Origin: AC-32 sp963704005 | Lineage (GTDB): Bacteria; Actinomycetota; Thermoleophilia; Gaiellales; Gaiellaceae | DNA length: 64,000 nt | NCBI GenBank assembly: GCA_963704005.1 | Contig: CAVPGJ010000005.1 | Coordinates: 879,939-943,938, forward strand | Direction of reading: 5' to 3' | Part shown: positions 8,023 to 17,632 of the stretch, one piece after another | Layout of the letters: the number at the start of each line of letters is the position of its first letter | How positions within the stretch are numbered: position 1 is the first letter of the stretch | Notes under the pieces: model-generated | Database searches by the model: none | What the model was told of the DNA's origin: nothing | Seen by the model: only the letters and a program-made list of their open reading frames with translations | Program-made: the position numbers and the translations under genes

Positions 8023-10113
8023 GCGCTGGTTGTCGGCGGGGAGGTCCCGCAGAAGAGGCCGGTGAACGTCGGCATCTGCGCCTGACGCTGATCGGGCGGT
8101 CGTCCGACGAGGTAGCCCGGGCGCTCGGCGCGGAAGTTCAGCGACCACGGCCCTCGGTGCGAGACGTGTAGGTGCAGCACGACGGAACGGCCGGGGAGGA
8201 CGACCACGCGGCGGGCGACTCCCGGGCCGCGGAGCTGCAGGACCGTTCGCTCCGCACGGGGCTTCGGCGGCAGCGAGAGCGGTAGCGTCAGTGTCCCCCG
8301 AACGCGGCCGTCGCGCGGCGGGCCAGACGGTGATGTGCCCGCTGCTCGCGAGCCAGCCGTCGTGGTAGAGGCCGCCGACGAAGAGCGCGATCCGCGGCGT
8401 GCCGAGCGGGCGCCAGAGGTCGTAGTTCGCCCCGCGTGCGACCCGACCGCGCCGGAGAGCAGCACGCGCACGGCGAAGTTCGAGACGAGCAGCGGTCCCT
8501 GGAGGGTCCGGCCGCCCGAGACGAGCCGGCCGTCGGGCGCCGCGTGTGTCTTCGCCGAGCCGAACGCGTCGATCGCGGTGGCGTCGTCGAGGAAGTAGAG
8601 GTGCTTGAGGGAGCGTGTTCCAGAAGAGCTGCTCGTCTGCGGCGGCGTGCGGCGTCGCCGGCGTCTGCACCAGCGTCACGTCGCCGAGCCCCGAGTGGTC
8701 GACCCAGCGCGCGTCGGTTGGAAGCAGGCTCGCCCGCACCGACTTCACGACGTGGTCGTCGAAGGCGACCGCTCCGACCGAGACGGCGCAGGAGGCGACG
8801 AGCGTCGCCAGCACGGCCCAGCGGGCGAAGGTCGCCCGGAAGCAGGCGGCGGCCCCAAGGCAGGCGAGAGCGCTGGCGACGATCGCGACCAGCAGCGAGC
8901 CGTTGCCGATCCCGATCGCATGCTCGAGCCGGAAGACCGCGAGCAGGAAGGGCGAGTCCTGCTTGGAGTCGCTGATCGTGTAGCCGGAGAGCGGCACGCG
9001 GGCGGCGAGCGCGATCAGCCCGAGCGCGAGCAGCGCGACGACCCGCGCGCCCGGGCGGCCACGCTGCGTCCAGAGCCAGAAGGCGGGGAAGACGAGCGGC
9101 AGCAGCACCATCAGGTAGCGCTCCTGGAAGCGGTCGGAGCCGTTCGTCGCGTAGAGCGCCGCCTCGGCGAAGATCGCGAGCAGGACGCCGATCGAGAGCG
9201 CGGCGTAGGCGCTCTCCTCGCGCGTCCGCGGGCGGCGAATCGCGTATGCGAGCCCGACCAGCGCGCCCGGGACGAGCGCGAACCCGGCCGCGTAGGCGAG
9301 CAGCAGCGCGTCGGTGCCGAGCCAGTGGCCGATCGCGACCGGCTTGACGCCGAGGTCGGCGACCCCCGAGTAGTAGCCGAGCAGGCGCTTCGGCCCGAGC
9401 GCCGCGACGAGCGCGAGCGGCGCCGCGTAGAGCACGAGCGAGAGGCGGAAGCGCCGCACGGCCGATCGCAGCGAGAAGCGCTCGACGACCAGCGCGGCCG
9501 CCAGGAAGACGAGCGGCAGGAACACGTACTGGATCCGTGTGAAGGTCGCGAGCCCGGCCAGCAGGGCGAAGCCGAGCTGATTGCCGCGGTTCGGGCAGGC
9601 GAGGGCGCAGACGCCGAGGTAGACCGCGCCGAGGACGAGCGGGTAGGCGATCGCGTCCGCCAGCACGAACGAGGCGAAGAAGAGGTCGGCCGAGGCGACG
9701 GTCAGGGCCGCAGCAGCCAGGGCCGGCCACGAGCCGCCGCCGAGCCGGCGGACGAGCAGGTAGGCGGGCACCGCCGCGAGCGACATGAAGAGCGCGTTCT
9801 CGGCCTGGGTCAGGCGGTACGCGACCGCGGGGTCGTGCGAGAGCCAGAACGGCGCCGCGAGCAGCGGCTCCAGCATCGCCGGGAAGTGCGCCGAGTGCCC
9901 GCGGATCAGCGGCCGGCCGTTCTCGCCCAGCGAGCGCGCGATCCCGGAGTAGATGTACTCGTCGGGGAAGTAGAGCGGGGTGGTGTGGACGAGGGCGGCG
10001 GCGAAGCGGACGGCGAAGCTGACGGCGACGATCCCGGCCAGAACCAGGCGGGCCGGGACAGCCGCCGAGCGGGCGAATGCATCGGTCCGCGGAAGAGAGA
10101 CGTCGACCGCCAC
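8019..10113 (-). CDS. GT-C fold glycosyltransferase-like membrane protein, three frame breaks
   Basis: After repair this is a 697-residue membrane protein with about a dozen hydrophobic segments in its first 450 residues. The first external loop holds PLYFPDEYIYSGIARSL with the acidic DE pair typical of the GT-C (PMT/ArnT-like) superfamily, which transfers sugars from lipid carriers outside the membrane. The C-terminal 200 residues form a soluble, beta-rich region. The frame breaks near 8617, 8424 and 8315; each mends by one base in a C or G run, and the repaired length is a whole number of codons. It is divergent from the sulfatase-fold gene across a 53-base gap, and both probably act in envelope polymer assembly. 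The acceptor is unknown. Confidence 0.65.
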
Positions 10114-10139
10114 GTGACCCGTATCGGCACGGCCCGGCC

Positions 10140-10157
10140 ATCCCTTGAACGAGGGAT
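10140..10157. promoter_or_regulatory. Inverted repeat between divergent envelope genes
   Basis: ATCCCT-TGAACG-AGGGAT is a perfect six-base inverted repeat in the 53-base gap between the GT-C gene (minus) and the sulfatase-fold gene (plus). Its position suits an operator acting on one or both genes, and it could also fold in the plus-strand leader just ahead of ATG 10167. No regulator is assigned. Confidence 0.4.
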
Positions 10158-10166
10158 ACTTCCCGC

Positions 10167-12296
10167 ATGGCCGTCGCCCACGCCGGGGTCTCGGGGGCTG
10201 CTTCGCGCGCCCGCCTGCGGGGACTCGCGATCCGAGGCGCGCAGCTGTTCGCCGTCTCCGGCTTTGCCCTGGCGCAGCCCCTGTTCGACATCCTCGGCAA
10301 GAACGCCGAGTTCTTCGCGGTGCGCGGGTCGACCCCCGGCGACATCGTGCTGTTCGCGCTCGTGCTCACGTTCGTGCCGGCGCTCGTGCTCTGGCTCGTC
10401 GAGCTCGTGGTCGGCGCGGTCAGCGCGAGCGCCGCGACCGTGCTGCACCACGTCTTCCTCGGCTTCCTCGGCGCGGTCTTCGGCGTGCAGGCGCTGAAGC
10501 GCTTTGGCCTCGACGGGACGACGGCGCTGATCGTCGGGGCGGTCGCGATCGGGGTCGCGCTGGCCGTGGCCGCGTGGCGGCTGCGGCCGGTGCGGTCGTT
10601 CCTGACGGTGCTCGCGGCGGCGCCGCTGGTCTACCTCGCGCTCTTCCTGCTCGACTCGCCGACGTCGAAGCTCGTCATCTCGAGCGGCACGGCCCAGGCG
10701 GCGGAGATCCGCACGCGCTCGACCACGCCGATCGTGTTCCTGCTCTTCGACGAGTTCCCGGTGATCGACCTGCAGCAGGCCGACGGCGGGATCGACGCCA
10801 AGCGCTTCCCCAACTTCGCCAGGCTCGCCGCGAGCTCGACCTGGTACCGGAACACGACCACCGTCTCGGCTTCGACCACGGTCGCCGTGCCCGCGATCCT
10901 GACCGGGCAGAAACCGAAGCCCGGCGCGCTGCCGATCCTGAGCGACCACCCGCACAACCTGTTCACGCTGCTCGGCAAGCGTTACCACCTGGTCGTGCAC
11001 GAGTCGCAGACCCGGCTCTGCCCGCAGAGCCTCTGCGACGAGAAGAGCTCGAACCTGTCGTCGCTCTACTCGGACGTGCGCACCGTCTACCTGCACCTGA
11101 TCGCGCCGCCGGAGCTCGAGCAGCGCCTGCCCGTGATCGACGAGTCCTGGGGCAACTTCGGCAGTGTTTCGGGCGACGAGACCTTCGCGGCGAGCGGCTC
11201 GGGCGCCCTCCCGAAGGTCAACCTGAGCACCTTCTACCTGAGCCGCGTCCACGACTTCAATCGCTTCGTGGCCTCGTTCAGAAAGCCCGGCACGGGGCGG
11301 CCGACGCTCTACTTCCTGCACGTCCTGCTGCCGCACACGCCCTGGCTCTACCTCCCCGACGGCCGGGCACGCGCGGTCACAAGGACGGACGCGCCGGGTC
11401 GCTACGGCGAGCGCTGGTTCAGCGGCCAGCTCGCCACGCAGGCCTGGCAGCGCCACTTGCTCCAGGTCGGCTACACGGACAAGCTGCTCGGCAAGTTCAT
11501 CGCGCGGCTGCACGCGGTCGGGCTCTGGGACAAGGCGCTCGTGATCGTCACGCCCGACCACGGGATCAGCTTCCGCGGCGGCGACCTGCGCCGGCGGCCG
11601 ACTGAGACCAATCTGGCCGACCTGGCCTTCACGCCCCTGTTCATCAAGTACCCGGCGCAAACCGAGGGCCGCGTGGTCGACTCGCGGCACGTGAGCACGC
11701 TCGACATCCTCCCGACGATTGCGGACGTGCTCGGGATCACGATTCCCTGGCACGTCGACGGCACCTCGGTGCTGAAGGGCGGCGCCGGCTCGACACTGGT
11801 GGACGTGGCCGGGGTGCGTAAGCCGTACCGCGCCGCGCTCGCGCAGCGGCAGACCTCGCTCGCGCGCGAGCTGTCGCTGTTCGGCAGCGGCGACTGGGGC
11901 GCACGCTTCGACGGCACGGGGCCCTACCGCGGCCTCGTGGGGAGCCGGGTCTCGACGCTTGCGGTCGAGGCGGCGCCGTCGGCTTCGGCGCAGGTGGACC
12001 GGCTCGGTAGCCGGCTGCTCCGCCGCTTCCCGCGCGGCTCGGCCGTCGTGCCGTCGCCGGTCGTGGGAACGCTCTCGGGCGTGCGGGCCGGGCAGTCGCT
12101 GGCGCTGGCGCTGAACGGCCGTATCGCCGCGGTCAGCGTCGCCTACCGCAACCCGGGCGGCGGCCCGGTGCGCTTCTCGGCCCTCGCGGGCGAGGATGCA
12201 TTCAAGACCGGCCGCAACGCGGTGCGCGTGTTCGTGCTCGCGGGAAGCCCGTCGCACCCGAGGCTCGACGCAGTGCGGACGTCGCTGGCCGGCTAG
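10167..12296 (+). CDS. Membrane-anchored sulfatase/alkaline-phosphatase-fold protein
   Basis: The 709-residue protein has about five membrane helices in its first 170 residues, then a periplasmic/extracytoplasmic hydrolase domain. Metal-site motifs of the superfamily are visible: FLLFDEFP near 190, the nucleophile region TVSASTTVAVPAILTG near 235-250, PHTPW near 400 and the late PDHGISFRGG near 465. The layout resembles lipoteichoic-acid-synthase-like and phosphoethanolamine-transferase-like proteins, which move phospho-groups from lipids onto envelope polymers, but the specific reaction is not evident. The C-terminal 180 residues are extra and unrecognised. Start ATG 10167 follows the intergenic inverted repeat; an SD-like sequence is weak. 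Confidence 0.75.
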   Translation: MAVAHAGVSGAASRARLRGLAIRGAQLFAVSGFALAQPLFDILGKNAEFFAVRGSTPGDIVLFALVLTFVPALVLWLVELVVGAVSASAATVLHHVFLGFLGAVFGVQALKRFGLDGTTALIVGAVAIGVALAVAAWRLRPVRSFLTVLAAAPLVYLALFLLDSPTSKLVISSGTAQAAEIRTRSTTPIVFLLFDEFPVIDLQQADGGIDAKRFPNFARLAASSTWYRNTTTVSASTTVAVPAILTGQKPKPGALPILSDHPHNLFTLLGKRYHLVVHESQTRLCPQSLCDEKSSNLSSLYSDVRTVYLHLIAPPELEQRLPVIDESWGNFGSVSGDETFAASGSGALPKVNLSTFYLSRVHDFNRFVASFRKPGTGRPTLYFLHVLLPHTPWLYLPDGRARAVTRTDAPGRYGERWFSGQLATQAWQRHLLQVGYTDKLLGKFIARLHAVGLWDKALVIVTPDHGISFRGGDLRRRPTETNLADLAFTPLFIKYPAQTEGRVVDSRHVSTLDILPTIADVLGITIPWHVDGTSVLKGGAGSTLVDVAGVRKPYRAALAQRQTSLARELSLFGSGDWGARFDGTGPYRGLVGSRVSTLAVEAAPSASAQVDRLGSRLLRRFPRGSAVVPSPVVGTLSGVRAGQSLALALNGRIAAVSVAYRNPGGGPVRFSALAGEDAFKTGRNAVRVFVLAGSPSHPRLDAVRTSLAG

Positions 12297-12308
12297 GCGT
12301 CCGAGGCC

Positions 12309-12791
12309 CTAGGCGGAAGCTTCGATGCGCTCGAGCTGCCGGCCGATCAGCGCCGAGATCTCGCCCGCGACGGCAGCCTGACCCTCGTCGAAGGCCTGCC
12401 CGTTCGCGTAGATCTCGACCAGGCCCCAGCAGTCCCCGCCGGCCGGGAGGCAGACCATCATCAGCGACTCGAACCCGAACCGGCGCAGCAGCGAGGCTTC
12501 CATCGGCTCCGGCGAATCGTCGAGCAGCGAGACCGTTCGTGGCTCGCCGAGCGTGATCGTCTCGGCGGTGAGCGGGTAGTCGGAGATCAGATACTCGTGG
12601 CCGAGGTCCTGCCCCTCGTCCGTGGCGAACTCGGCCAGCAGGATGAGCAGGTCGCCGACCACTCGCGAGACGACGCAGGCCTGCGCGTCGAAGGTCTCGA
12701 CCAGCTCACGGCATGCGGTTGCCAGGAGCCCACGCACCGTTTCCTCTTGCTCGAGGGCGGCAGCCGCCCGCTCGATCGTCTCGTCGGCCAT
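12309..12791 (-). CDS. GAF-domain-like small sensor protein
   Basis: The 160-residue soluble protein is a single GAF-like domain: an N-terminal helix (residues 1-30), then VETFDAQACVVSRV, a central AEFATDEGQDLGHEY with ISDYPLTAETI, and a C-terminal SLMMVCLPAGGDCWGLVEIYAN followed by a closing helix. GAF domains bind small ligands or haem and often pair with output domains; none is present here. The gene sits between the sulfatase-fold gene (convergent, 12 bases away) and the L,D-transpeptidase gene, nine bases downstream of the latter on the same strand, so it is probably co-transcribed with it. Ligand and partner are unknown. Confidence 0.68.
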   Translation of the reverse strand: MADETIERAAAALEQEETVRGLLATACRELVETFDAQACVVSRVVGDLLILLAEFATDEGQDLGHEYLISDYPLTAETITLGEPRTVSLLDDSPEPMEASLLRRFGFESLMMVCLPAGGDCWGLVEIYANGQAFDEGQAAVAGEISALIGRQLERIEASA

Positions 12792-12800
12792 CGCGTAATC

Positions 12801-13508
12801 CTAGAAGCGGACGATTCCCGCGCTCGTCCCGATCACGATCAGCGGCTTGCCGGCGGGCCGCAGCCAGCGCAGGGTCTGGACGAGCCGCGGCAGTGGCAGG
12901 CTCACGCAGCCGAGCGTCGGGCGGCCGGTGCTCACGTGCAGGAAGATCCCCGAGCCGCGACCCTTGACGATCGGATCGCGGTTGTAGGCGATCACGGCCA
13001 GGTGCCGGTAGGCGGTCGGCGAGCGCGAGAGGTCCTCGCTCGTCGTCCGGAAGGGCGGCGTCGAGCCGCAGGGCACGTGGCGGAAGCGGTTGTACCAGCG
13101 CGAGCTCGGGTCCTCGACCCACCAGTCGCCGCACGCGAGCCGGTGGTAGCGGTAGTGGACGCCGGGGCTCGCGGCGACGCCGTACATCGTCGGCAGGAAG
13201 CCGAACGCTCCGGCCGGCGTGGTGCGGTCGCCCTCGCGCTTGTCGGTGGAGACGCCGCGCTCGCCGAGCCACGCCGTCCAGGGCCCGGCCGCGGGCCGCC
13301 AGCAGCCGGACGCCTTGCGCCAGACCCGAAGCGTGCCCTGCGTCGAGCGTGCCCGCGGGGCGACCACCGTGACGAGCTGGGTCGCATCGCGCGTCGAAGC
13401 AAGCCGGTTCGCCAGCGTCTCCGGGCACGAGGTGGTGCTCCGCTGTCCGCCGGCCGCCTGCGCGGCCAGCCAGAGCGGAACGCAGAGTGCGAGCGCGATC
13501 CACCGCAT
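12801..13508 (-). CDS. L,D-transpeptidase-family (YkuD) secreted protein
   Basis: YkuD enzymes make 3-3 peptidoglycan cross-links or attach proteins to the wall using an active-site Cys. The 235-residue protein starts at ATG 13508 with a signal peptide (MRWIALALCVPLWLAAQAAG). The catalytic segment is HVSTGRPTLGCVSLP near residue 200-214, with His and Cys in the H-x(n)-G-C pattern. Upstream motifs such as GDRTTPAGAF near 110 fit the fold. Extra cysteines occur before the domain. A longer N-terminus is open but would overlap the divergent VanY-like gene. The 24-base gap between the two must contain both start regions. Confidence 0.85.
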   Translation of the reverse strand: MRWIALALCVPLWLAAQAAGGQRSTTSCPETLANRLASTRDATQLVTVVAPRARSTQGTLRVWRKASGCWRPAAGPWTAWLGERGVSTDKREGDRTTPAGAFGFLPTMYGVAASPGVHYRYHRLACGDWWVEDPSSRWYNRFRHVPCGSTPPFRTTSEDLSRSPTAYRHLAVIAYNRDPIVKGRGSGIFLHVSTGRPTLGCVSLPLPRLVQTLRWLRPAGKPLIVIGTSAGIVRF

Positions 13509-13532
13509 CGACGGGCAGACTACGTGCCGACG

Positions 13533-14129
13533 ATGCTCGCTCCGGCTGTCGCCGCGCCGCCTCCCTTCTCGCACTCCGTCTCGCGGGTGACGGCGGCTCA
13601 GCTTCCCTACTCATGGCACAACGGCTGCCCGGTTCCGCCCTCGCAGCTGCGGCGGGTGCGACTCACCTACTGGGGCTTCGACCGCCGGGCGCACGGTGGC
13701 GCGCTCGTCGTCAACGTCCAGGTCGTCCCCGAGGTCGTGCGGATCTTCCGGCGGCTCTACGTCAAGCGCTTTCCGATCCGGCGGATGCGGCCGATCGACG
13801 CCTACCAGGGAAAGGACGAGCGCTCGCTGAACCACGACAACACCGCTGGGTTCAACTGCCGCTACGTCGTCGGGCCCGGGCCCAAGCGCTGGTCTGTGCA
13901 TGCCCTCGGGCTGGCGATCGACGTCAACCCGGTCGAGAACCCGTACCTCGAGGGAGGGCGCGTGCACCCGAAGGCAGGGCGGGCCTACCTCGACCGCGCG
14001 CGCGTCCGCCGCGGGATGGCCGTGCCGGGCGGCCTGCTCGTGCGGACGTTCGCGGCGCAGGGCTGGCAATGGGGAGGTCGCTGGACGTCAGCGCCCGACT
14101 ACCAGCATTTCTCCGAGACAGGCGGCTAG
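13533..14129 (+). CDS. VanY-like D-alanyl-D-alanine carboxypeptidase (peptidase M15)
   Basis: M15 zinc peptidases trim the terminal D-Ala from peptidoglycan stem peptides. The 198-residue protein has the zinc-site signature SVHALGLAIDVNP near residue 125-137 (S-x-H-x-x-G-x-A-x-D) and a later DYQHFS His near 190, plus the conserved NHDNTAGFNCR substrate loop. The N-terminus (MLAPAVAAPPP) is not a clear signal peptide; GTG 13524 is an in-frame alternative start. It is divergent from the L,D-transpeptidase gene. Its TAG stop overlaps the stop of the convergent acyltransferase in one CTAG (14126-14129). Confidence 0.8.
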   Translation: MLAPAVAAPPPFSHSVSRVTAAQLPYSWHNGCPVPPSQLRRVRLTYWGFDRRAHGGALVVNVQVVPEVVRIFRRLYVKRFPIRRMRPIDAYQGKDERSLNHDNTAGFNCRYVVGPGPKRWSVHALGLAIDVNPVENPYLEGGRVHPKAGRAYLDRARVRRGMAVPGGLLVRTFAAQGWQWGGRWTSAPDYQHFSETGG

Positions 14130-16094
14130 CGGAGAAGCGCTTCGAACTCCGGCGTCAGCGTCAGCGCGCCGTCGACGCTCAGGTGCGTGCTGTCGCGGTA
14201 GAGCATCCGCCCGCCGCGTGCGCTCGCGCAGACGTTCGTGCACAGCAGGCTCTCGAAGCTGACGGCCCGCGCCCTCGGTGCCGCGGCGACCGCGGCCGAC
14301 TCGACCTGGTCCGACGCTTGGAGCAGCCGGTCGATGCTGCGGCGCGTCGCCGTTGCCGTGCAGCTCGCGGTCAGGACGCGCAGGACCGCGCACGTGCGGG
14401 GGTCGATCGCGAGCACCGGCACCGGGTGGATGATCAGCGTCGGGATCCCGGCCGCGCCGAGGCGGCGCAGGAACCGCTCGAGGCCTCCGCGCCAGAGCCG
14501 CTCCTTTGCGGCGGCCGTGTAGGCCGCCGCGCCGCCCGCCGGCTGCAGGCCGATCTGCGGGTCGTCCAGGTAGTGGTCGGTGCGGGCCGCGATCACGACG
14601 AGCCGCGGCCGGCGACGCAGCAGCTCGCGCAGCGAGGCGTGGTCGAAGGTCCAGCAAGAGGCGTCGCCGCTGTTCGTGCCGAGGACGTGCAGTTCGACGA
14701 ACGGGCAGCTCGAGTAGGTCGCCACCGAGGCTGTCAGCCGCAGGGCGTTCGCCGCGCGCACGAATGGCTCCGTGAACTGGCCCGCGTTCGAGTCGCCGAT
14801 CAGGACGACCTCGCCGCGGCTTCCGGCCACGCGCCAGGAGCAGCCGGGGTGGGAGCCGAGCGGCGCCGAGTCGCTGCAGCCGCGCAGGTAGTCGGCGTGG
14901 AACCGCTCCATCCGCTGCCAGCTCTGCACCTCGGAGCTCGCGGCCAGGCCCGCGCGGGGCGAGCGCGAGCCCGGCCGAGGCGGTGCCGGCCACCGCGACG
15001 CACGCCGCGCCGAGTGCCACGACCAGCCGGCCGCGCACGCGCGGGTCGACGCGGATCGGGTTCTCGACGTAGCGGTACGAGAGCCAGGCGGGGAGTAGCG
15101 AGACCGCCGCGGCCGCGACGGCGGCGTGCGACCAGCCCGGCCAGAGCGCCCGGGCGAAGACGATCAGCGGCCAGTGCCAGAGGTACCAGCTGTAGGACAG
15201 GTCGCCGATCCAGACCGCCGGCCGCGTGCCGAGCCCGCGCGCAACCACGCTGCCCTGGCCGGAGCCCGCGACGAGGAGCAGGGCGACCCCGACCACGAGC
15301 AGCGCGGTTTCGCCGGCCGAGAGCACCCCGGGCCCGTCGAGGACGAGCAGGCCGACCCCGAGCCAGGCCAGCCCGGCGGCCGCCACGACGTCGGTGAGAC
15401 CGAACGGGATCCGGCGGAAGAGCGGCACGCCGAGCGCCACCAGCGAGCCGGCGCCGAATTCCCACGCCCGGCTGGGCGAAGCGTAGAAGCCGAACCGCTG
15501 CGGGTTCTGGACGCCGCCGACCGGATACGCGAGCGCGTAACGGTAGGCGAGGTAGAACGAGAGCGCGGTGGCGGCGGCGACCGCCGTGAGCGCAAGCGTG
15601 CGCCGCCCCAGCCGCCAGCTCAGCAGCAGGAGCGCCGGGAAGACGAGGTAGAACTGCTCCTCGACCCCGAGCGTCCAGGTGTGCAGCAGCGGGTTCAGTC
15701 CGGCGCTGACGTCGAAGTAGCCGCTGCCCAGGTGGTAGAGGTAGAAGTTGGCCGAGAAGAGCGAGGCGGCGATCCCGGTCAGGCCGGCGGTCTTCTGCGA
15801 TGCGATGGGGCTACCGAGGACGCCGACAGCGGCGACGAACACGAGCAGCACCGTCAGGGCCGGCAGCAGGCGCCGGACGCGCCTGCCATAAAAGGCGCCG
15901 AGGCGGAGCCGGCCGGTGTCCACGAGCTCGCGGACGAGCGTCGCGGTGATCACGAACCCGGAGATGACGAAGAAGATGTCGACACCCGCGAAGCCGCTCG
16001 GCAGCGGCAGGCCCGCGTGGTAGCCGACCACGAGCAACACGGCGAGGGCCCGCAGGCCCTGGACGTCCGCGCGCCGGTTGCGTCCGCTCCGCAT
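14126..16094 (-). CDS. Acyltransferase-3 / SGNH fusion (OafA-like), one frame break
   Basis: OafA-like proteins O-acetylate envelope sugars: ten or so membrane helices pass an acetyl group to an extracytoplasmic SGNH esterase-like domain. The membrane half starts DVQGLRALAVLLVVGYHAG and contains GFAGVDIFFVISGFVIT, TWTLGVEEQFYLVFP and YSWYLWHWPLI, all family hallmarks. One extra G near 14955 splits it from the SGNH half, which has the nucleophile motif LIGDSNAGQF and the late D-x-x-H as YRDSTHLS. The repaired protein is 655 residues, usual for the family. The substrate could be peptidoglycan or a surface polysaccharide; the neighbours support an envelope role. Confidence 0.85.
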
Positions 16095-16136
16095 CCGATC
16101 GGTATCGGCTGCCGAGCGCCCTGAATTGACCCGCGG

Positions 16137-16910
16137 CTACGGGTTCGAGCCGGGCGAGCCCAGTCCGTGCAGGAGCCGGGCGGCGATCCCGCGCAGCGTC
16201 TCCTCGCCGTACTCGTGGCTGTCGTCGTCGGCCGTGAGAATCGCGACCGAGACGCGCTCGTTCCCCCGGGTCAGGAGCGCCACCTGGTGGTCGACCGCGC
16301 CGGTTCCCGAGTCCCAGCCACCCTTGAAGTAGAGGCGCCACCCGTGCGGGCGGACCTGTGCGACCCCCCAACGCTGCGAGGGGACGATCGAGCGCAGCAG
16401 GTGCAGCGCGTAGGCGCGGTGGCGCTCGACCGTGAGCGAGTCGATCCGGAAGAAATAGCGGGACTGGTCGGCCGCATCGATCTCGCTCAGCCCCCACCAC
16501 CCGTCGACGGGAGTGAAGCGGCGCATGCCGGCCCTGCGCGCGAGGGCGCGGAGGCGATCCGAGCCGACGATCGTGTCGACCCGGCTTGCGGCGTCGTTGT
16601 CGGAGTAGCGGATCATCGGCGCCAGCAGCGCCCGGTCGTCCGGCCCGAGCGCCCGATGTCGCACCGACGGCAGGTCGAGGTAGGCGACGAGCAGCATCGC
16701 CTTGATCACGCTCGCCGAGTGGTACGTGCGCCCTGCGTGCCAGTGCCAGTAGCGCGTACGTGTCCGGACGGCGAAGGCGATCGTTCCGTCGCGCTGCGAG
16801 GCGTAGCGGATCGCCGCCTTGAACCACGGATGCCAGGCCGACGCGGGCTGTGCCGAGGCAAGCGAGCACGTCGTCGCCGCGAGCGCCAGCAACCCGCCGA
16901 GCCGCAACAC
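16137..16910 (-). CDS. Class-A beta-lactamase-like secreted serine hydrolase
   Basis: The 257-residue protein begins with a signal peptide (MLRLGGLLALAATTCSLASA). The penicillin-binding fold motifs are present: S-x-x-K as SASVIK near residue 66-71, S-D-N as YSDNDAASR near 102-110, and K-G-G in place of K-T-G as YFKGGWDSGTG near 196-206. I cannot see the E-x-x-L-N omega-loop motif that supports deacylation in true class A beta-lactamases, so it may be a wall-associated esterase or peptidase rather than a resistance enzyme. It lies between the acyltransferase and DUF4389 genes, all on the minus strand. Confidence 0.75.
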   Translation of the reverse strand: MLRLGGLLALAATTCSLASAQPASAWHPWFKAAIRYASQRDGTIAFAVRTRTRYWHWHAGRTYHSASVIKAMLLVAYLDLPSVRHRALGPDDRALLAPMIRYSDNDAASRVDTIVGSDRLRALARRAGMRRFTPVDGWWGLSEIDAADQSRYFFRIDSLTVERHRAYALHLLRSIVPSQRWGVAQVRPHGWRLYFKGGWDSGTGAVDHQVALLTRGNERVSVAILTADDDSHEYGEETLRGIAARLLHGLGSPGSNP

Positions 16911-16931
16911 GGGCCGTACCCTAGTCGCCGG

Positions 16932-17570
16932 TTACGGGGCGAGGCTGAACGGGGGGTACTCGTCGGTCACGAGAGCGAACGCGTAGCCAACGACGCGGTT
17001 GCCCCAGCGGATCACCCCGAGCACGAAGTCGAACAGCCCGCGCGGGTAGCGGCCGGTGAAGAGGATTGCGAACCACGCGAAGATCACGCAGACGATCGCC
17101 GCGAGCCAGAGGAAGACCAGCACGATGTAGTGCGGGATCGCAAGCAGCCACTTGACGAGCGGGAGCCAGCGGTTCAGACCGGCGCGGGCGTCCGGGTAGG
17201 GGAAGTCGAGGCGAACCGACTGGTGCTCGTCGGTCGACGGGTACGTGTCGTCCATCAGGGCGAGGTAGACGCCGATCCGGTTGCCGAACCGCATCAGCTC
17301 GAGGTTCCAGTCGTACCACCAGCGGGGGTACTTCTGGCGGAAGACGATCATCAGCAGCGGCGCGAAGAAGAGCAGGCCCGCGGTACCGCTCGCGAAGCTC
17401 GAGCCGTGGCTGCTGGCATAGCTGCCCCCGCCGGCTTCGAGCAATCCGGCGACGATGCAGATCGGGATCGCGAAGATGATCCGGAAGAACGTCGTCAGGC
17501 GGTTGAGATCTCGGTCCGGGTAGTCGACGTCGAACTGCACCGGGTAGCTCGTGTCGCTGACCTGCTCCAT
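16932..17570 (-). CDS. DUF4389 membrane protein
   Basis: The 212-residue protein has about four hydrophobic segments and the DUF4389 sequence pattern: YPVQFDVDYPDRDLNRLTTF at the start, RQKYPRWWYDWNLELMRFGNR in the middle and a repeated version RYPRGLFDFVLGVIRWGNRV near the end, showing the internal duplication typical of the family. Function is unknown. The ATG is preceded by an excellent AGGAGGAG ribosome-binding site. It diverges from the alcohol dehydrogenase gene across 62 bases. Confidence 0.8.
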   Translation of the reverse strand: MEQVSDTSYPVQFDVDYPDRDLNRLTTFFRIIFAIPICIVAGLLEAGGGSYASSHGSSFASGTAGLLFFAPLLMIVFRQKYPRWWYDWNLELMRFGNRIGVYLALMDDTYPSTDEHQSVRLDFPYPDARAGLNRWLPLVKWLLAIPHYIVLVFLWLAAIVCVIFAWFAILFTGRYPRGLFDFVLGVIRWGNRVVGYAFALVTDEYPPFSLAP

Positions 17571-17632
17571 GGCTCCTCCTGAAGTCGGGAACGGACACCC
17601 CTGGGCTGGCGGGTTCGTACCCTAGTGGGGCG

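Noticed and set aside
12597..13532. Extended N-terminus for the VanY-like protein
   Set aside because: The upstream open frame lies antisense to the GAF and L,D-transpeptidase genes and has no recognisable domain.
16130..16170. A tRNA suggested by GGGTTCGAGCC
   Set aside because: The sequence is the end of the beta-lactamase-like gene; no acceptor stem or anticodon arm can be drawn around it.
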